This document shows, piece by piece, positions 22,927-30,782 of a stretch of 37,992 nucleotides of DNA. The translations under genes and the position numbers were made by a program. Within the stretch, counting starts at the first letter, position 1, and every line of letters starts with the position of its first letter. Origin of the DNA: Clostridia bacterium. Its GTDB lineage: Bacteria; Bacillota; Clostridia; Christensenellales; Aristaeellaceae. Location: positions 1 through 37,992 of the forward strand of contig CAAGII010000092.1 in NCBI GenBank assembly GCA_900769875.1, in the 5' to 3' direction. Under the pieces are notes generated by a model, which ran no database searches, had not been told where the DNA came from, and saw only the letters and a program-made list of their open reading frames with translations.

Positions 22927-23769
22927 ATGAAAGCGAAAGTGTATGCCTTTGCCGACGAGGCGAGCCAGAGTCTGGAGGGGCAGATTGCCGCCATGAGGCG
23001 CAACGGCCTGAACGGTCTGGAGCTGCGCATGGTCGATGGCCTGAACGGTGTGGATCTGACGCTTGCGCAGGCCCGGGAAATCCGCGCCCGGCTTGCGGAT
23101 CAGGGCCTGAGCGTGTGGTCGCTGGGTTCACCCATCGGCAAGGTGAACATCCGGGAGGACGATCTTGTAGCGCACATGACGCGCTTCCGTCATGCGCTGG
23201 ATGTGGCGCGTGAGCTGGGCGCGGAGAACATGCGCATGTTCTCCTTCTACATGCCGCAGGGAGATCCTGCGCAGTACCGCCATCAGGTGATCGACGAGCT
23301 TTGCCGTATGGCGGAAGCAGCCGCCGGCAGCGGCGTGAGGCTCTGCCATGAGAATGAAAAGGGCATCTACGGAGACAATGCTGCGCGCTGCCTTGACGTT
23401 ATGCAGCATGTGCCAGGTCTGGCGGGCGTGTTTGATCCTGCCAATTTTGTGCAGTGTGGGCAGGATACGCTGGAGGCGTGGCGGCTGCTTGAGCCCTATA
23501 TCCATTACATGCATATCAAGGACGCGCTTGCGGATGGCCGCGTCGTGCCCGCGGGCGACGGCGCCGGTCATGTGCCGGAGATCGTGCGCGATTTCCTCAG
23601 TGGCGGCGAGCGCGCGCTGACCATCGAGCCGCATCTGTTCGAGTTTCTGGGTCTTGCGTCGCTGGAGCAATCGGGGGCAAGAAGCCAGGTGGGGCAGTAT
23701 GCCTTTGCCAGCACCGACGACGCGTTTGACGCGGCCTGCGCAGCGCTCCGGCGTATCCTTGAAGCGTAA
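22927..23769 (+). CDS. Sugar phosphate isomerase/epimerase-like TIM barrel
   Basis: A 280-residue cytoplasmic protein of the xylose-isomerase-like TIM-barrel (AP endonuclease 2) superfamily, expected to isomerise or epimerise a sugar with a divalent metal. Metal-ligand regions are CHENEKG, FDPANF, MHIKDA and AGDGAG, followed by TIEPHLFEF near the end. AAAGGTGG precedes the ATG. Genes of this type often act with Gfo/Idh oxidoreductases; one lies about 20 kb away in the window, not adjacent. The exact sugar cannot be named. Confidence 0.85.
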   Translation: MKAKVYAFADEASQSLEGQIAAMRRNGLNGLELRMVDGLNGVDLTLAQAREIRARLADQGLSVWSLGSPIGKVNIREDDLVAHMTRFRHALDVARELGAENMRMFSFYMPQGDPAQYRHQVIDELCRMAEAAAGSGVRLCHENEKGIYGDNAARCLDVMQHVPGLAGVFDPANFVQCGQDTLEAWRLLEPYIHYMHIKDALADGRVVPAGDGAGHVPEIVRDFLSGGERALTIEPHLFEFLGLASLEQSGARSQVGQYAFASTDDAFDAACAALRRILEA

Positions 23770-23777
23770 ATAACGGG

Positions 23778-23806
23778 TTGACAAGCCGCGCTCCCAGCGG
23801 TATACT
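23778..23806 (+). promoter_or_regulatory. Promoter of the T-box/thrS unit
   Basis: TTGACA (23778-23783), a 17-bp spacer and TATACT (23801-23806). It begins only 8 bp after the preceding stop codon. Confidence 0.87.
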
Positions 23807-23812
23807 GATACC

Positions 23813-24038
23813 ATTCCCTGCGGATGACGCAGAACATGCCTGCAAACCCACCGCTCTCCAGAGAGCGCGCATCATCGGCTGCAAATGCGCGCGTGCGGAC
23901 TTGCCGGATACCATCTGCCGACGGAGGGCGCTTCATGCCCGATAAAGCATGACGAGTGGTTTTGCACAAGCAGGGTGGAACCGCGGATGCTGATGGATTG
24001 ACGGCATTCGTCCCGGCACAGGGGACGGGTGCCTTTTT
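23813..24038 (+). promoter_or_regulatory. T-box riboswitch leader controlling thrS
   Basis: The leader RNA has the T-box core AGGGTGGAACCGCGG at 23972-23986, whose TGGA should pair with the tRNA acceptor end. The likely specifier codon is ACC (Thr) at 23910-23912, in GGATACCATC. CCAGAGAG near 23860 is typical of the Stem I apical region. The terminator stem GGCATTCGTCCC (24003-24014) with 24022-24033, then TTTTT, would be displaced when uncharged tRNA-Thr binds, allowing thrS transcription. The remaining leader, 24039-24144, shows only the thrS ribosome site. Confidence 0.9.
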
Positions 24039-24144
24039 CTATCCTCAGGGTGCGTGATCGCGTACCATGACAGCCAAGGCCCGGCTTGATGAGGGATGGA
24101 CAGCCACGCGCTGACCGAAACGACATCGAGGAGGAGAGACGACC

Positions 24145-25929
24145 ATGAAGATCATCTACAACAACGGTACGACCGGCGAATGCCCCGCAGAGGACGAGCT
24201 GCATGTCATCCGCCACAGCGCCGCGCACATTCTTGCGCAGGCAGTGAAGCATCTCTATCCGCAGGCTCACTTTGCCTATGGTCCGGCAACGGAAAAGGGC
24301 TTCCACTATGACGTCGATCTGGGCGATGTGAAGCTGAGCGATGAGGATCTGCCCGCCATTGAGAAGGAAATGCAGCAGATCATCAAGCAGAATCTTGCCA
24401 TCAAGCCCTTCGCGCTGTCCCAGCCGGAAGCCATCAAACTGATGGAGGAGCGCGGCGAAAACTACAAGGTGGAGCACATCGGAGACCTTGGCCCCGACGC
24501 GAACCTGACCTTCTATCAGCAGGGCGATTATATCGATATGTGCGTCGGCCCGCATCTGTGCTATACCAAGGCGCTCAAGGCGTTCAAGCTGACGGGTCTG
24601 AGCGGCGCCTACTGGAAGAACAACAGCGAGAACAAAATGCTTACCCGCATTTCCGGCGTGGCCTTCGCGAGCAAGGAGGAGCTTGCCGAGTACGAAAAGC
24701 AGATGGAGGAGGCGCGCCAGCGTGATCACCGCAAGATCGGCAAGGAAATGCAGCTGTTCATGACCGATAACCTGATCGGCCGCGGTCTGCCCATGTTCCT
24801 GCCCAAGGGCTACACCATCTGGCAGGAGCTGGAAAACTACATCAAGGACAAGGAACGCGACCTTGGCTATCTGCATGTGATGACCCCCTGCGTCGGTACG
24901 GTGGATCTGTACAAGACCTCCGGTCACTGGGATCATTACAAGGAGAACATGTTCCCCGCCATGGAAGTGGAGGGCGAGGCATTTGTGCTACGCCCCATGA
25001 ACTGTCCGCATCATATGATGATCTACGCCAACCGCCCCCGCTCCTACCGTCAGCTGCCGCTGCGCATCGGCGAAATCGCGCATGATTTCCGCTTTGAGGC
25101 AAGCGGTACGCTCAAGGGCATCGAGCGCGGCCGCCACTTCTGCCAGAATGACGCACATCTCTTTGTTACGCCCGAGCAGATCAAGGACGAGGTGGCCAGC
25201 GTGGTTAACCTGATCCGCGATGTGTACAGGGACTTCAACATCACCAACTACCGCTGCGTGCTGTCCCTGCGCGATCCGGCGGATACCAAGAAGTATCATC
25301 AGGACGACGCGATGTGGGAGACGGCGGAAAACGCCCTGCGCCATGTGCTGGACGAGCTGAACATTCAGTATACCGAGGAAATCGGCGAGGCTGCCTTCTA
25401 CGGCCCGAAGCTGGATGTGAACGTGAAGCCCGCTGTCGGCGCGGAGTACACGCTGTCCACCTGCCAGCTTGACTTCTGTCTGCCCGCAAAATTCCACCTC
25501 ACCTATGTGGACAAGGACGGCAGCGACAAGACCCCCGTGGTCATCCACCGCGCCATTCTGGGCTCGCTGGATCGCTTCATGGCGTACATGATCGAGGAGA
25601 CCAAGGGCAAGTTCCCGACCTGGCTGGCTCCCGTGCAGGTGAAGGTGCTGCCCGTGTCGGAAAAGAGCATGGATTACGCCGTAAGCGTGTATGGCGCGCT
25701 GAAGGCTGCGAAGCTCCGCGCCGAGCTGGATACCACCAACGAGAAGATCGGCTACAAGATCCGCGCCGCCCGTATGGAGGATCGTGTGCCCTTCATGCTC
25801 ATCATCGGCGAAAAGGAGATCGAGACCGGCACGGTGTCCGCTCGCATCCGCGATACCGATGAGACGGTGGTCTATACACTGAACGACTTCATTGCCATGA
25901 TGCAGGATCAGATCGCCAATCGCAGGTAA
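24145..25929 (+). CDS. thrS: Threonyl-tRNA synthetase lacking the TGS domain
   Basis: A 594-residue class II synthetase that charges tRNA-Thr. The usual N-terminal TGS domain (about 60 residues) is absent: the editing domain motif HSAAH (24-28) starts almost at once, completed by C133 and H137 in MCVGPH. The catalytic core keeps the zinc ligands C287 (MNCPHH), H338 (NDAHLF) and H468 (VIHRAILGS), and motif 2 reads FRFEASGTLKG. The anticodon-binding domain follows from about 495. GGAGGAGAG before the ATG supports the start. No TGS sequence in another frame fits in the 106 nt between the T-box terminator and the ATG, so the loss is not a simple frameshift. Confidence 0.95.
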   Translation: MKIIYNNGTTGECPAEDELHVIRHSAAHILAQAVKHLYPQAHFAYGPATEKGFHYDVDLGDVKLSDEDLPAIEKEMQQIIKQNLAIKPFALSQPEAIKLMEERGENYKVEHIGDLGPDANLTFYQQGDYIDMCVGPHLCYTKALKAFKLTGLSGAYWKNNSENKMLTRISGVAFASKEELAEYEKQMEEARQRDHRKIGKEMQLFMTDNLIGRGLPMFLPKGYTIWQELENYIKDKERDLGYLHVMTPCVGTVDLYKTSGHWDHYKENMFPAMEVEGEAFVLRPMNCPHHMMIYANRPRSYRQLPLRIGEIAHDFRFEASGTLKGIERGRHFCQNDAHLFVTPEQIKDEVASVVNLIRDVYRDFNITNYRCVLSLRDPADTKKYHQDDAMWETAENALRHVLDELNIQYTEEIGEAAFYGPKLDVNVKPAVGAEYTLSTCQLDFCLPAKFHLTYVDKDGSDKTPVVIHRAILGSLDRFMAYMIEETKGKFPTWLAPVQVKVLPVSEKSMDYAVSVYGALKAAKLRAELDTTNEKIGYKIRAARMEDRVPFMLIIGEKEIETGTVSARIRDTDETVVYTLNDFIAMMQDQIANRR

Positions 25930-25940
25930 CCCCATCCTTC

Positions 25941-25976
25941 GCCGCGCGTGTGCAGCATTGCAGCGCGCGGCTTTTT
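25941..25976 (+). terminator. Rho-independent terminator of thrS
   Basis: GCCGCGCG (25941-25948) pairs with CGCGCGGC (25964-25971), with an inner TGCA/TGCA stem and a TTTTT tail. Confidence 0.88.
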
Positions 25977-26065
25977 GCACATTTTTCCAAATTCGGGAAG
26001 AATCCCGCAGAGCGGAGCGTTGGATCAGCAGAGAGGGCGGCACGGCCGCATGGGGGAGGATCGAT

Positions 26066-26950
26066 ATGAAACGCCTGTTTGTCTGTTTGATGCTGATGGC
26101 ATTGCTCCTGGGAGCAGCGACGGTACACGCACAGGAGCTGATCGGCTCATCGGGCATGTATGCGGTGGTCAGAAATCCGAATGAGACGGATCGGCTGAAC
26201 CTGCGGGAGAAGCCGTCCACAGCGTCCGGATCGCTGGGGAAATACTACAACGGCACCTTTGTACGCGTGCTTGGCACCCCAAAGGACGGGTGGGCGCATG
26301 TGGCGATTGGCACGGAAACGGGCAGCATGGAAGGCTATATGATGACAAAGTACCTCAACCGCGACCCTGCCAACATCGGTATGGTCGCGACCATGCCGGT
26401 CGTGTATACCACCATGTATTCTGATCTGAGGATGTGCCCCGAGCTTGGCAGCGAATCCATCGGCGCGGTGGATGCCTATACCGGATTGACCGTGCTGGGC
26501 TATACGCCGGACTGGTATCATGTACAGTATGGCGGCATCACCGCGTTCGTCCCTGCGTATGACTGCGGCTTTGTGCTTGGCGCTCCCACGCCGCTCCAGA
26601 CAAGGACGCTCTTTGACCGCAAGTATTTTCGCGCGGGCGATCAGAGCTGCTATGTGACGGTGACAAGGAAAAACTACCGCAGGGGCGATACGCTCAGCGT
26701 GGTCGTGAGACTACCGGACAACGACAAGGCAAAGGGATGGACGCAGTGCGTGAGCTCTGTCCGGGTGTGCTACGAGGGCACGGTATCCAATGAAGCCTAC
26801 TGCAACTGGGAAGAGTTCGGCTACGATGACATCCCGATCGAGTTTGACTGCGAGCTGTTCTGCAGGGAAACAATCGAGCAGAACGCGCAGCTTGTGATTG
26901 AGCTGCGCGCCAACGAAGAAGTGACGGTCAGCTATACGATGAAGCTGTAA
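26066..26950 (+). CDS. Secreted protein with two SH3-like domains
   Basis: A 294-residue exported protein. The signal peptide covers about residues 1-22 (core LFVCLMLMALLLGAA, cleavage near VHAQ). Two bacterial SH3-type modules follow: LNLREKPSTASGSLGKYYNG at about 45-95 and DLRMCPELGSESIGAV at about 120-170. SH3b modules typically bind peptidoglycan peptides. The C-terminal 110 residues are a beta-rich domain that I do not recognise, including RKNYRRGDTLSVVVRLPDN. No hydrolase domain is present, so it is probably a binding or adaptor protein. GGGGGAGG precedes the ATG at 26066. It is bounded by terminators on both sides. Confidence 0.82.
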   Translation: MKRLFVCLMLMALLLGAATVHAQELIGSSGMYAVVRNPNETDRLNLREKPSTASGSLGKYYNGTFVRVLGTPKDGWAHVAIGTETGSMEGYMMTKYLNRDPANIGMVATMPVVYTTMYSDLRMCPELGSESIGAVDAYTGLTVLGYTPDWYHVQYGGITAFVPAYDCGFVLGAPTPLQTRTLFDRKYFRAGDQSCYVTVTRKNYRRGDTLSVVVRLPDNDKAKGWTQCVSSVRVCYEGTVSNEAYCNWEEFGYDDIPIEFDCELFCRETIEQNAQLVIELRANEEVTVSYTMKL

Positions 26951-26958
26951 ACAGCGTG

Positions 26959-26982
26959 GCGCCGCAGGAATGCGGCGCTTTT
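26959..26982 (+). terminator. Rho-independent terminator of the SH3 gene
   Basis: GCGCCGCA (26959-26966), tetraloop GGAA, TGCGGCGC (26971-26978), then TTTT. Confidence 0.9.
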
Positions 26983-27002
26983 CCAGTGCGCGGCGGACAC
27001 GC

Positions 27003-27031
27003 AAAAAACCTGCGGAATCGCTTTCCGCAGG
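27003..27031 (-). terminator. Rho-independent terminator of the ABC exporter operon
   Basis: CCTGCGGAA (27009-27017) pairs with TTCCGCAGG (27023-27031). The minus strand then reads TTTTTT (27003-27008). Confidence 0.9.
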
Positions 27032-27046
27032 CTGAAGTGGATGCCC

Positions 27047-28813
27047 TTATCTGGCAAACTGGCTCTGATAGAGCGTAGCATAGAAGCCGCCGCGCGCGAG
27101 CAGCTGATCGTGCGTGCCCTGCTCGACCACGTGACCGTCGCGCATGACAAGAATGATGTCGGCATTGCGGATGGTGGACAGGCGATGTGCCACGATGAAG
27201 CTGGTGCGGCCTTCCATCATCTTCGCGAAGGCAGATTGGATCTTCTGCTCCGTGCGCGTGTCGATGGAGGAGGTCGCCTCGTCCAGAATCAGCATGGGCG
27301 GCAGGCAGAGCATGACGCGGGCAATGCAGAGCAGCTGCTTTTGTCCCTGGGACATGTTGCCGCCATTTTCGGTGATGATCGTGCTGTAGCCATCCGGCAG
27401 GCGCTTGATGAAGGAGTGCGCATGCGCAGCCTTGGCTGCCGCAATGATCTCCTCATCGGTCGCATCCGGCTTGCCCATGGCGATGTTTTCGCGGATGGTA
27501 CCAGCGCACAGCCATGTGTCCTGTAGCACCATGCCGATGCTGGAGCGCAGCTCGTGGCGGGTAAGACGGCGCGTCTCATGCCCGTCGACGAGGATGGTGC
27601 CGCTGTCCACATCATAGAAGCGCATGAGCAGGTTAATCATGGTCGTTTTTCCGCAGCCGGTCGGGCCGACGATGGCCACGCGCTGACCTGGCTTGACCTT
27701 GAGCGAGAAATGCTCAATCAGACTGCGCTCGGGCGTATAGGAGAAGGACACGTCATTCAGCGCGATTTCGCCGCGTACGCTGCCAAGCGTCTCGGGCACC
27801 TCTGGATCAGGCGTGCGGGCGGGCTGATCGATCAGCTCGAACATGCGCGCCGCGCAGGCAAGCGCATTTTGCAGCTCGGTAATCACGCCGGAAATTTCAT
27901 TGAACGGCTTGGTGTACTGGTTGGCATAGGACAGAAAGCTGCTCAGCGCGCCCACCGTGAACGCGGGATTGGAGCAGGCCATCAACGCGCCTGCAAGGGC
28001 GACTGCGGCATAGACGAGCGAGTTGACAAAGCGCGTGCAGGGATTGGTCAGGGAGGAGAAGAAGGTTGCCTTGAGCGAGCAGTCGCGAAGGCGCTCGTTC
28101 ACCTCGTCAAAGGCGTCGAGCGTCGCCTGCTCATGCGCGAAGGCATGCACCAGCTTCTGCTCGCCGATGGCCTCGTCAATGAGCGCGGTCTGTTCGCCGC
28201 GCGTGGCAGACTGCAGGCGGAACATGGCGTAGGTGCGCGTGGCGATGAAGCGCGCGACCAGCAGCGATACGGGCGTAATGAGCACCACCACCAGCGTGAT
28301 GACCGGCGAGAGCATCAGCATAAACACCAGCGTGCCAAGGATGGTCATGACGCCGGTGAAGAGCTGCGTGAAGCCCATCAGCAGACCGTCCGCGAAGGCG
28401 TCCACATCGGAGATCATGCGGCTGACGGTATCGCCGGTCGGATGCGCGTCAAGGTATTTGAGCGGCAGAACTTGTAGATGCGCAAACGCGTCGCGGCGGA
28501 TATCGCGCACGGTATCGTAGGTCACGCGGTTGTTCATCACATTCTGCAGCCACTGCGCGCATGCGGTGAGCGCCACGCACACGCCGATGGTGGCGAGAAT
28601 GGCGGCAAGACGCGCAAAATCGACCTGCCCCCTGCCCACGATGCAGTCGACGGCGCGGCCGACCAGGATGGGTACATACAGCGTCAGCGCAACCGAAATC
28701 AGCGCCAGCAGCAGTGAAAGCAGCAGCCTGGAAAGGTGCGGGCGGATATAGGCCAGCACGCGCCTGACCGTCTGCTTCTGGGAAGCGGGCATCAGCCTTG
28801 CGTTTTTAGCCAT
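27047..28813 (-). CDS. Heterodimeric ABC exporter, subunit with the canonical catalytic glutamate
   Basis: A 588-residue half transporter. The N-terminal ~320 residues form a six-helix type IV export domain; the C-terminal nucleotide-binding domain has Walker A GPTGCGKTT near residue 380, Walker B LILDEATSSID with an intact catalytic glutamate, and the switch histidine in VAHRLS. Its signature is degenerate, MSQGQ instead of LSGGQ. This is the TM288/BmrD-like partner of a heterodimer, where only one ATP site hydrolyses efficiently. It starts inside the end of the upstream partner gene (8-bp overlap). The substrate is unknown; drugs, lipids or peptides occur in this group. Confidence 0.92.
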   Translation of the reverse strand: MAKNARLMPASQKQTVRRVLAYIRPHLSRLLLSLLLALISVALTLYVPILVGRAVDCIVGRGQVDFARLAAILATIGVCVALTACAQWLQNVMNNRVTYDTVRDIRRDAFAHLQVLPLKYLDAHPTGDTVSRMISDVDAFADGLLMGFTQLFTGVMTILGTLVFMLMLSPVITLVVVLITPVSLLVARFIATRTYAMFRLQSATRGEQTALIDEAIGEQKLVHAFAHEQATLDAFDEVNERLRDCSLKATFFSSLTNPCTRFVNSLVYAAVALAGALMACSNPAFTVGALSSFLSYANQYTKPFNEISGVITELQNALACAARMFELIDQPARTPDPEVPETLGSVRGEIALNDVSFSYTPERSLIEHFSLKVKPGQRVAIVGPTGCGKTTMINLLMRFYDVDSGTILVDGHETRRLTRHELRSSIGMVLQDTWLCAGTIRENIAMGKPDATDEEIIAAAKAAHAHSFIKRLPDGYSTIITENGGNMSQGQKQLLCIARVMLCLPPMLILDEATSSIDTRTEQKIQSAFAKMMEGRTSFIVAHRLSTIRNADIILVMRDGHVVEQGTHDQLLARGGFYATLYQSQFAR

Positions 28814-30542
28814 GCTGCTTCACCTCCTGCTGATCGAACTGGGACGAATAGATCTCCTGATAGACAGGGCACGAGGCGAGCAGCTCGTCATGCGTGCCCA
28901 TGCCGGCGACCTCGCCGTCATCCAGCACGATGATCTGGTCGGCGAAGCGGATGGAGGCGGCGCGCTGGCTGACGATAAAGGTTGTCGGCGGATTCTCCAT
29001 GGCGCGGATGGCGCGGCGGAGGCTCGCGTCCGTCGCGTAGTCAAGCGCGGACGCGCTGTCATCAAGAATCAGGATTTCCGGCTTGCCGACAAGCGCGCGC
29101 GCGATCGTCAGACGCTGGCGCTGACCGCCCGAAAAGTTGCGGCCGCCCTGCTCGACGGGCTCCTCAAGCCCGAGCGGCTTGGATGCGACCACGTCGGTAG
29201 CCTGCGCAATGGCAAGCGCGCTGAGCAGATCGTGTTCCGTCGCGTTTTCGCAGCCCCAAAGCAGATTGGAACGGATGGTGCCCTTGAACAGCACCGCCTT
29301 CTGGGGCACGACGGCGATGCGCCTGCGCAGCTCGTCTTGGCGCAGACGCCTGACGTCCACGCCATCGACGAGCACGCGACCCTGCGTTGCGTCATAGAAG
29401 CGCGGGATCAGGTTGACCAGCGTGGTTTTGCCGCTTCCTGTGCCGCCGATGACGCCGATGGTCTGTCCGGGGCGCGCGGTGAAGCTCACGCCCTGCAGCG
29501 AATTGTCGCCCGCGCCGCGATAGCGCATGCTCACGTTTTCAAAGCGTACGCTGCCGTGGGGAGCGCTGTCGGGGATGCACTCGCTGCCGTCCTTCTGGGA
29601 TGAGACTGTATCCAGCACCCGGCTCACGCGGCCCGCGCTGGCAGTGGCCTTGGTCAGGGTGATGATGAGGTTGGCCATCTTGATCAGCTCGACCAGAATC
29701 TGGCTCATGTAATTGTACAGCGCCACGATCTGGCCCTGCGTGAGGATACCCGCCTCCACGCGCAGCGCGCCTGTGTGGATGAGCAGGATCACCGCCGCGT
29801 TGATGACCGCATAGGTGACGGGATTCATCAGGGCGGAGATGCGACCGACTGCCTGCTGCATGGTGGTGAGCAGCTGATTGGCGGCTTCAAAGCGCGCCTT
29901 CTGTGCGTCCTCCTTGCAGAAGGCGCGAAGCACACGCACGCCGTTGAGGTTCTCGCGCGTTGCGGCAGTCACAGTATCCAGCTGCGACTGCACCCTGCGG
30001 TAGCGCGGGATAGTCAGCGCCATGATGCTAAATACGATGGCGAGCAGCGCCGCGATTACGCCCACGAAAACCAGAGCGCACTGCGTGTCGATGGTAAAGG
30101 CCATCAGCATTGCGCCAAAGACGACAAAGGGAGAACGCAGGAGCAGTCTGAGCGTCATATTCACGCCCGTCTGCACCTGATTGATGTCCGACGTCATGCG
30201 CGTGACAAGCGTCGAGGTACCGATATCGTCCAGATCCGAATAGCTGAGTGACTGGATGTGGTTCATCAGCACATGGCGCAGGCGCGAGGCAAAGCCGATG
30301 GCGGCGCGGGCGGAAAAATACTGCGCCGCCACCGCACTGAGCAGTCCCACGCTGGCAAGGCCGACCAGACACAGGCACATGCGCAGAATGTGCCCCTTGT
30401 CGCCGCCCGGTATGCCCCGATCAATGATGCTGGCGACAATGAGCGGCACAATCAGCTCAAAGGACGCCTCCAGCATCTTGAAGAGCGGCGCAAGAATGCA
30501 CTCCCGCCGGTAGCCCTTGAGGTAGGGAAGCAGCTTCTTCAA
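28806..30542 (-). CDS. Heterodimeric ABC exporter, subunit with the degenerate site
   Basis: A 578-residue half transporter, first gene of the exporter operon. It begins MKKLLPYLKGYRRECILAPL, the standard start of this subfamily, from a TTG at 30542 with GGAGGG 7 nt upstream; the longer frame from 30569 is less likely. Walker A is GGTGSGKTT near residue 365 and the signature is canonical FSGGQ. The Walker B glutamate is replaced (LILDDSASALD) and the switch histidine by glutamine (VSQRAAS). Paired with the downstream gene this gives one degenerate and one active ATP site, as in TM287/288 and BmrCD. Confidence 0.92.
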   Translation of the reverse strand: MKKLLPYLKGYRRECILAPLFKMLEASFELIVPLIVASIIDRGIPGGDKGHILRMCLCLVGLASVGLLSAVAAQYFSARAAIGFASRLRHVLMNHIQSLSYSDLDDIGTSTLVTRMTSDINQVQTGVNMTLRLLLRSPFVVFGAMLMAFTIDTQCALVFVGVIAALLAIVFSIMALTIPRYRRVQSQLDTVTAATRENLNGVRVLRAFCKEDAQKARFEAANQLLTTMQQAVGRISALMNPVTYAVINAAVILLIHTGALRVEAGILTQGQIVALYNYMSQILVELIKMANLIITLTKATASAGRVSRVLDTVSSQKDGSECIPDSAPHGSVRFENVSMRYRGAGDNSLQGVSFTARPGQTIGVIGGTGSGKTTLVNLIPRFYDATQGRVLVDGVDVRRLRQDELRRRIAVVPQKAVLFKGTIRSNLLWGCENATEHDLLSALAIAQATDVVASKPLGLEEPVEQGGRNFSGGQRQRLTIARALVGKPEILILDDSASALDYATDASLRRAIRAMENPPTTFIVSQRAASIRFADQIIVLDDGEVAGMGTHDELLASCPVYQEIYSSQFDQQEVKQHG

Positions 30543-30577
30543 ACAATCACCCTCCGTGAATGGAATCAAACGGAAAT

Positions 30578-30606
30578 ATTATAGTGGTTTTTCTCAGCAT
30601 TTGCAA
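30578..30606 (-). promoter_or_regulatory. Promoter of the ABC exporter operon
   Basis: On the minus strand TTGCAA (30601-30606), a 17-bp spacer and TATAAT (30578-30583). Confidence 0.8.
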
Positions 30607-30668
30607 TCCTTCGGCGGGAAAACATAGGTGCGTCCCCACCATACGGAGGATGTTTTTTCCATCGTACC

Positions 30669-30697
30669 TTGAAAATGCGTGGGCTTTCGTGTATAAT
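30669..30697 (+). promoter_or_regulatory. Promoter of pgi
   Basis: TTGAAA (30669-30674), a 17-bp spacer and TATAAT (30692-30697), leaving an 80-nt leader in which I see no riboswitch. Confidence 0.8.
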
Positions 30698-30782
30698 CGT
30701 ACATAGGATGGCGGAGCAGGCTCTCATATCCTGCCTGCCAGTCATGGATTGCATGAATTGAACGATAAGGAAGGTTATCTTT

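Noticed and set aside
24039..24144. A lost TGS domain hidden by a frameshift before thrS
   Set aside because: Only 106 nt lie between the leader terminator and the ATG, too few for a TGS domain, and no matching fragment is visible.
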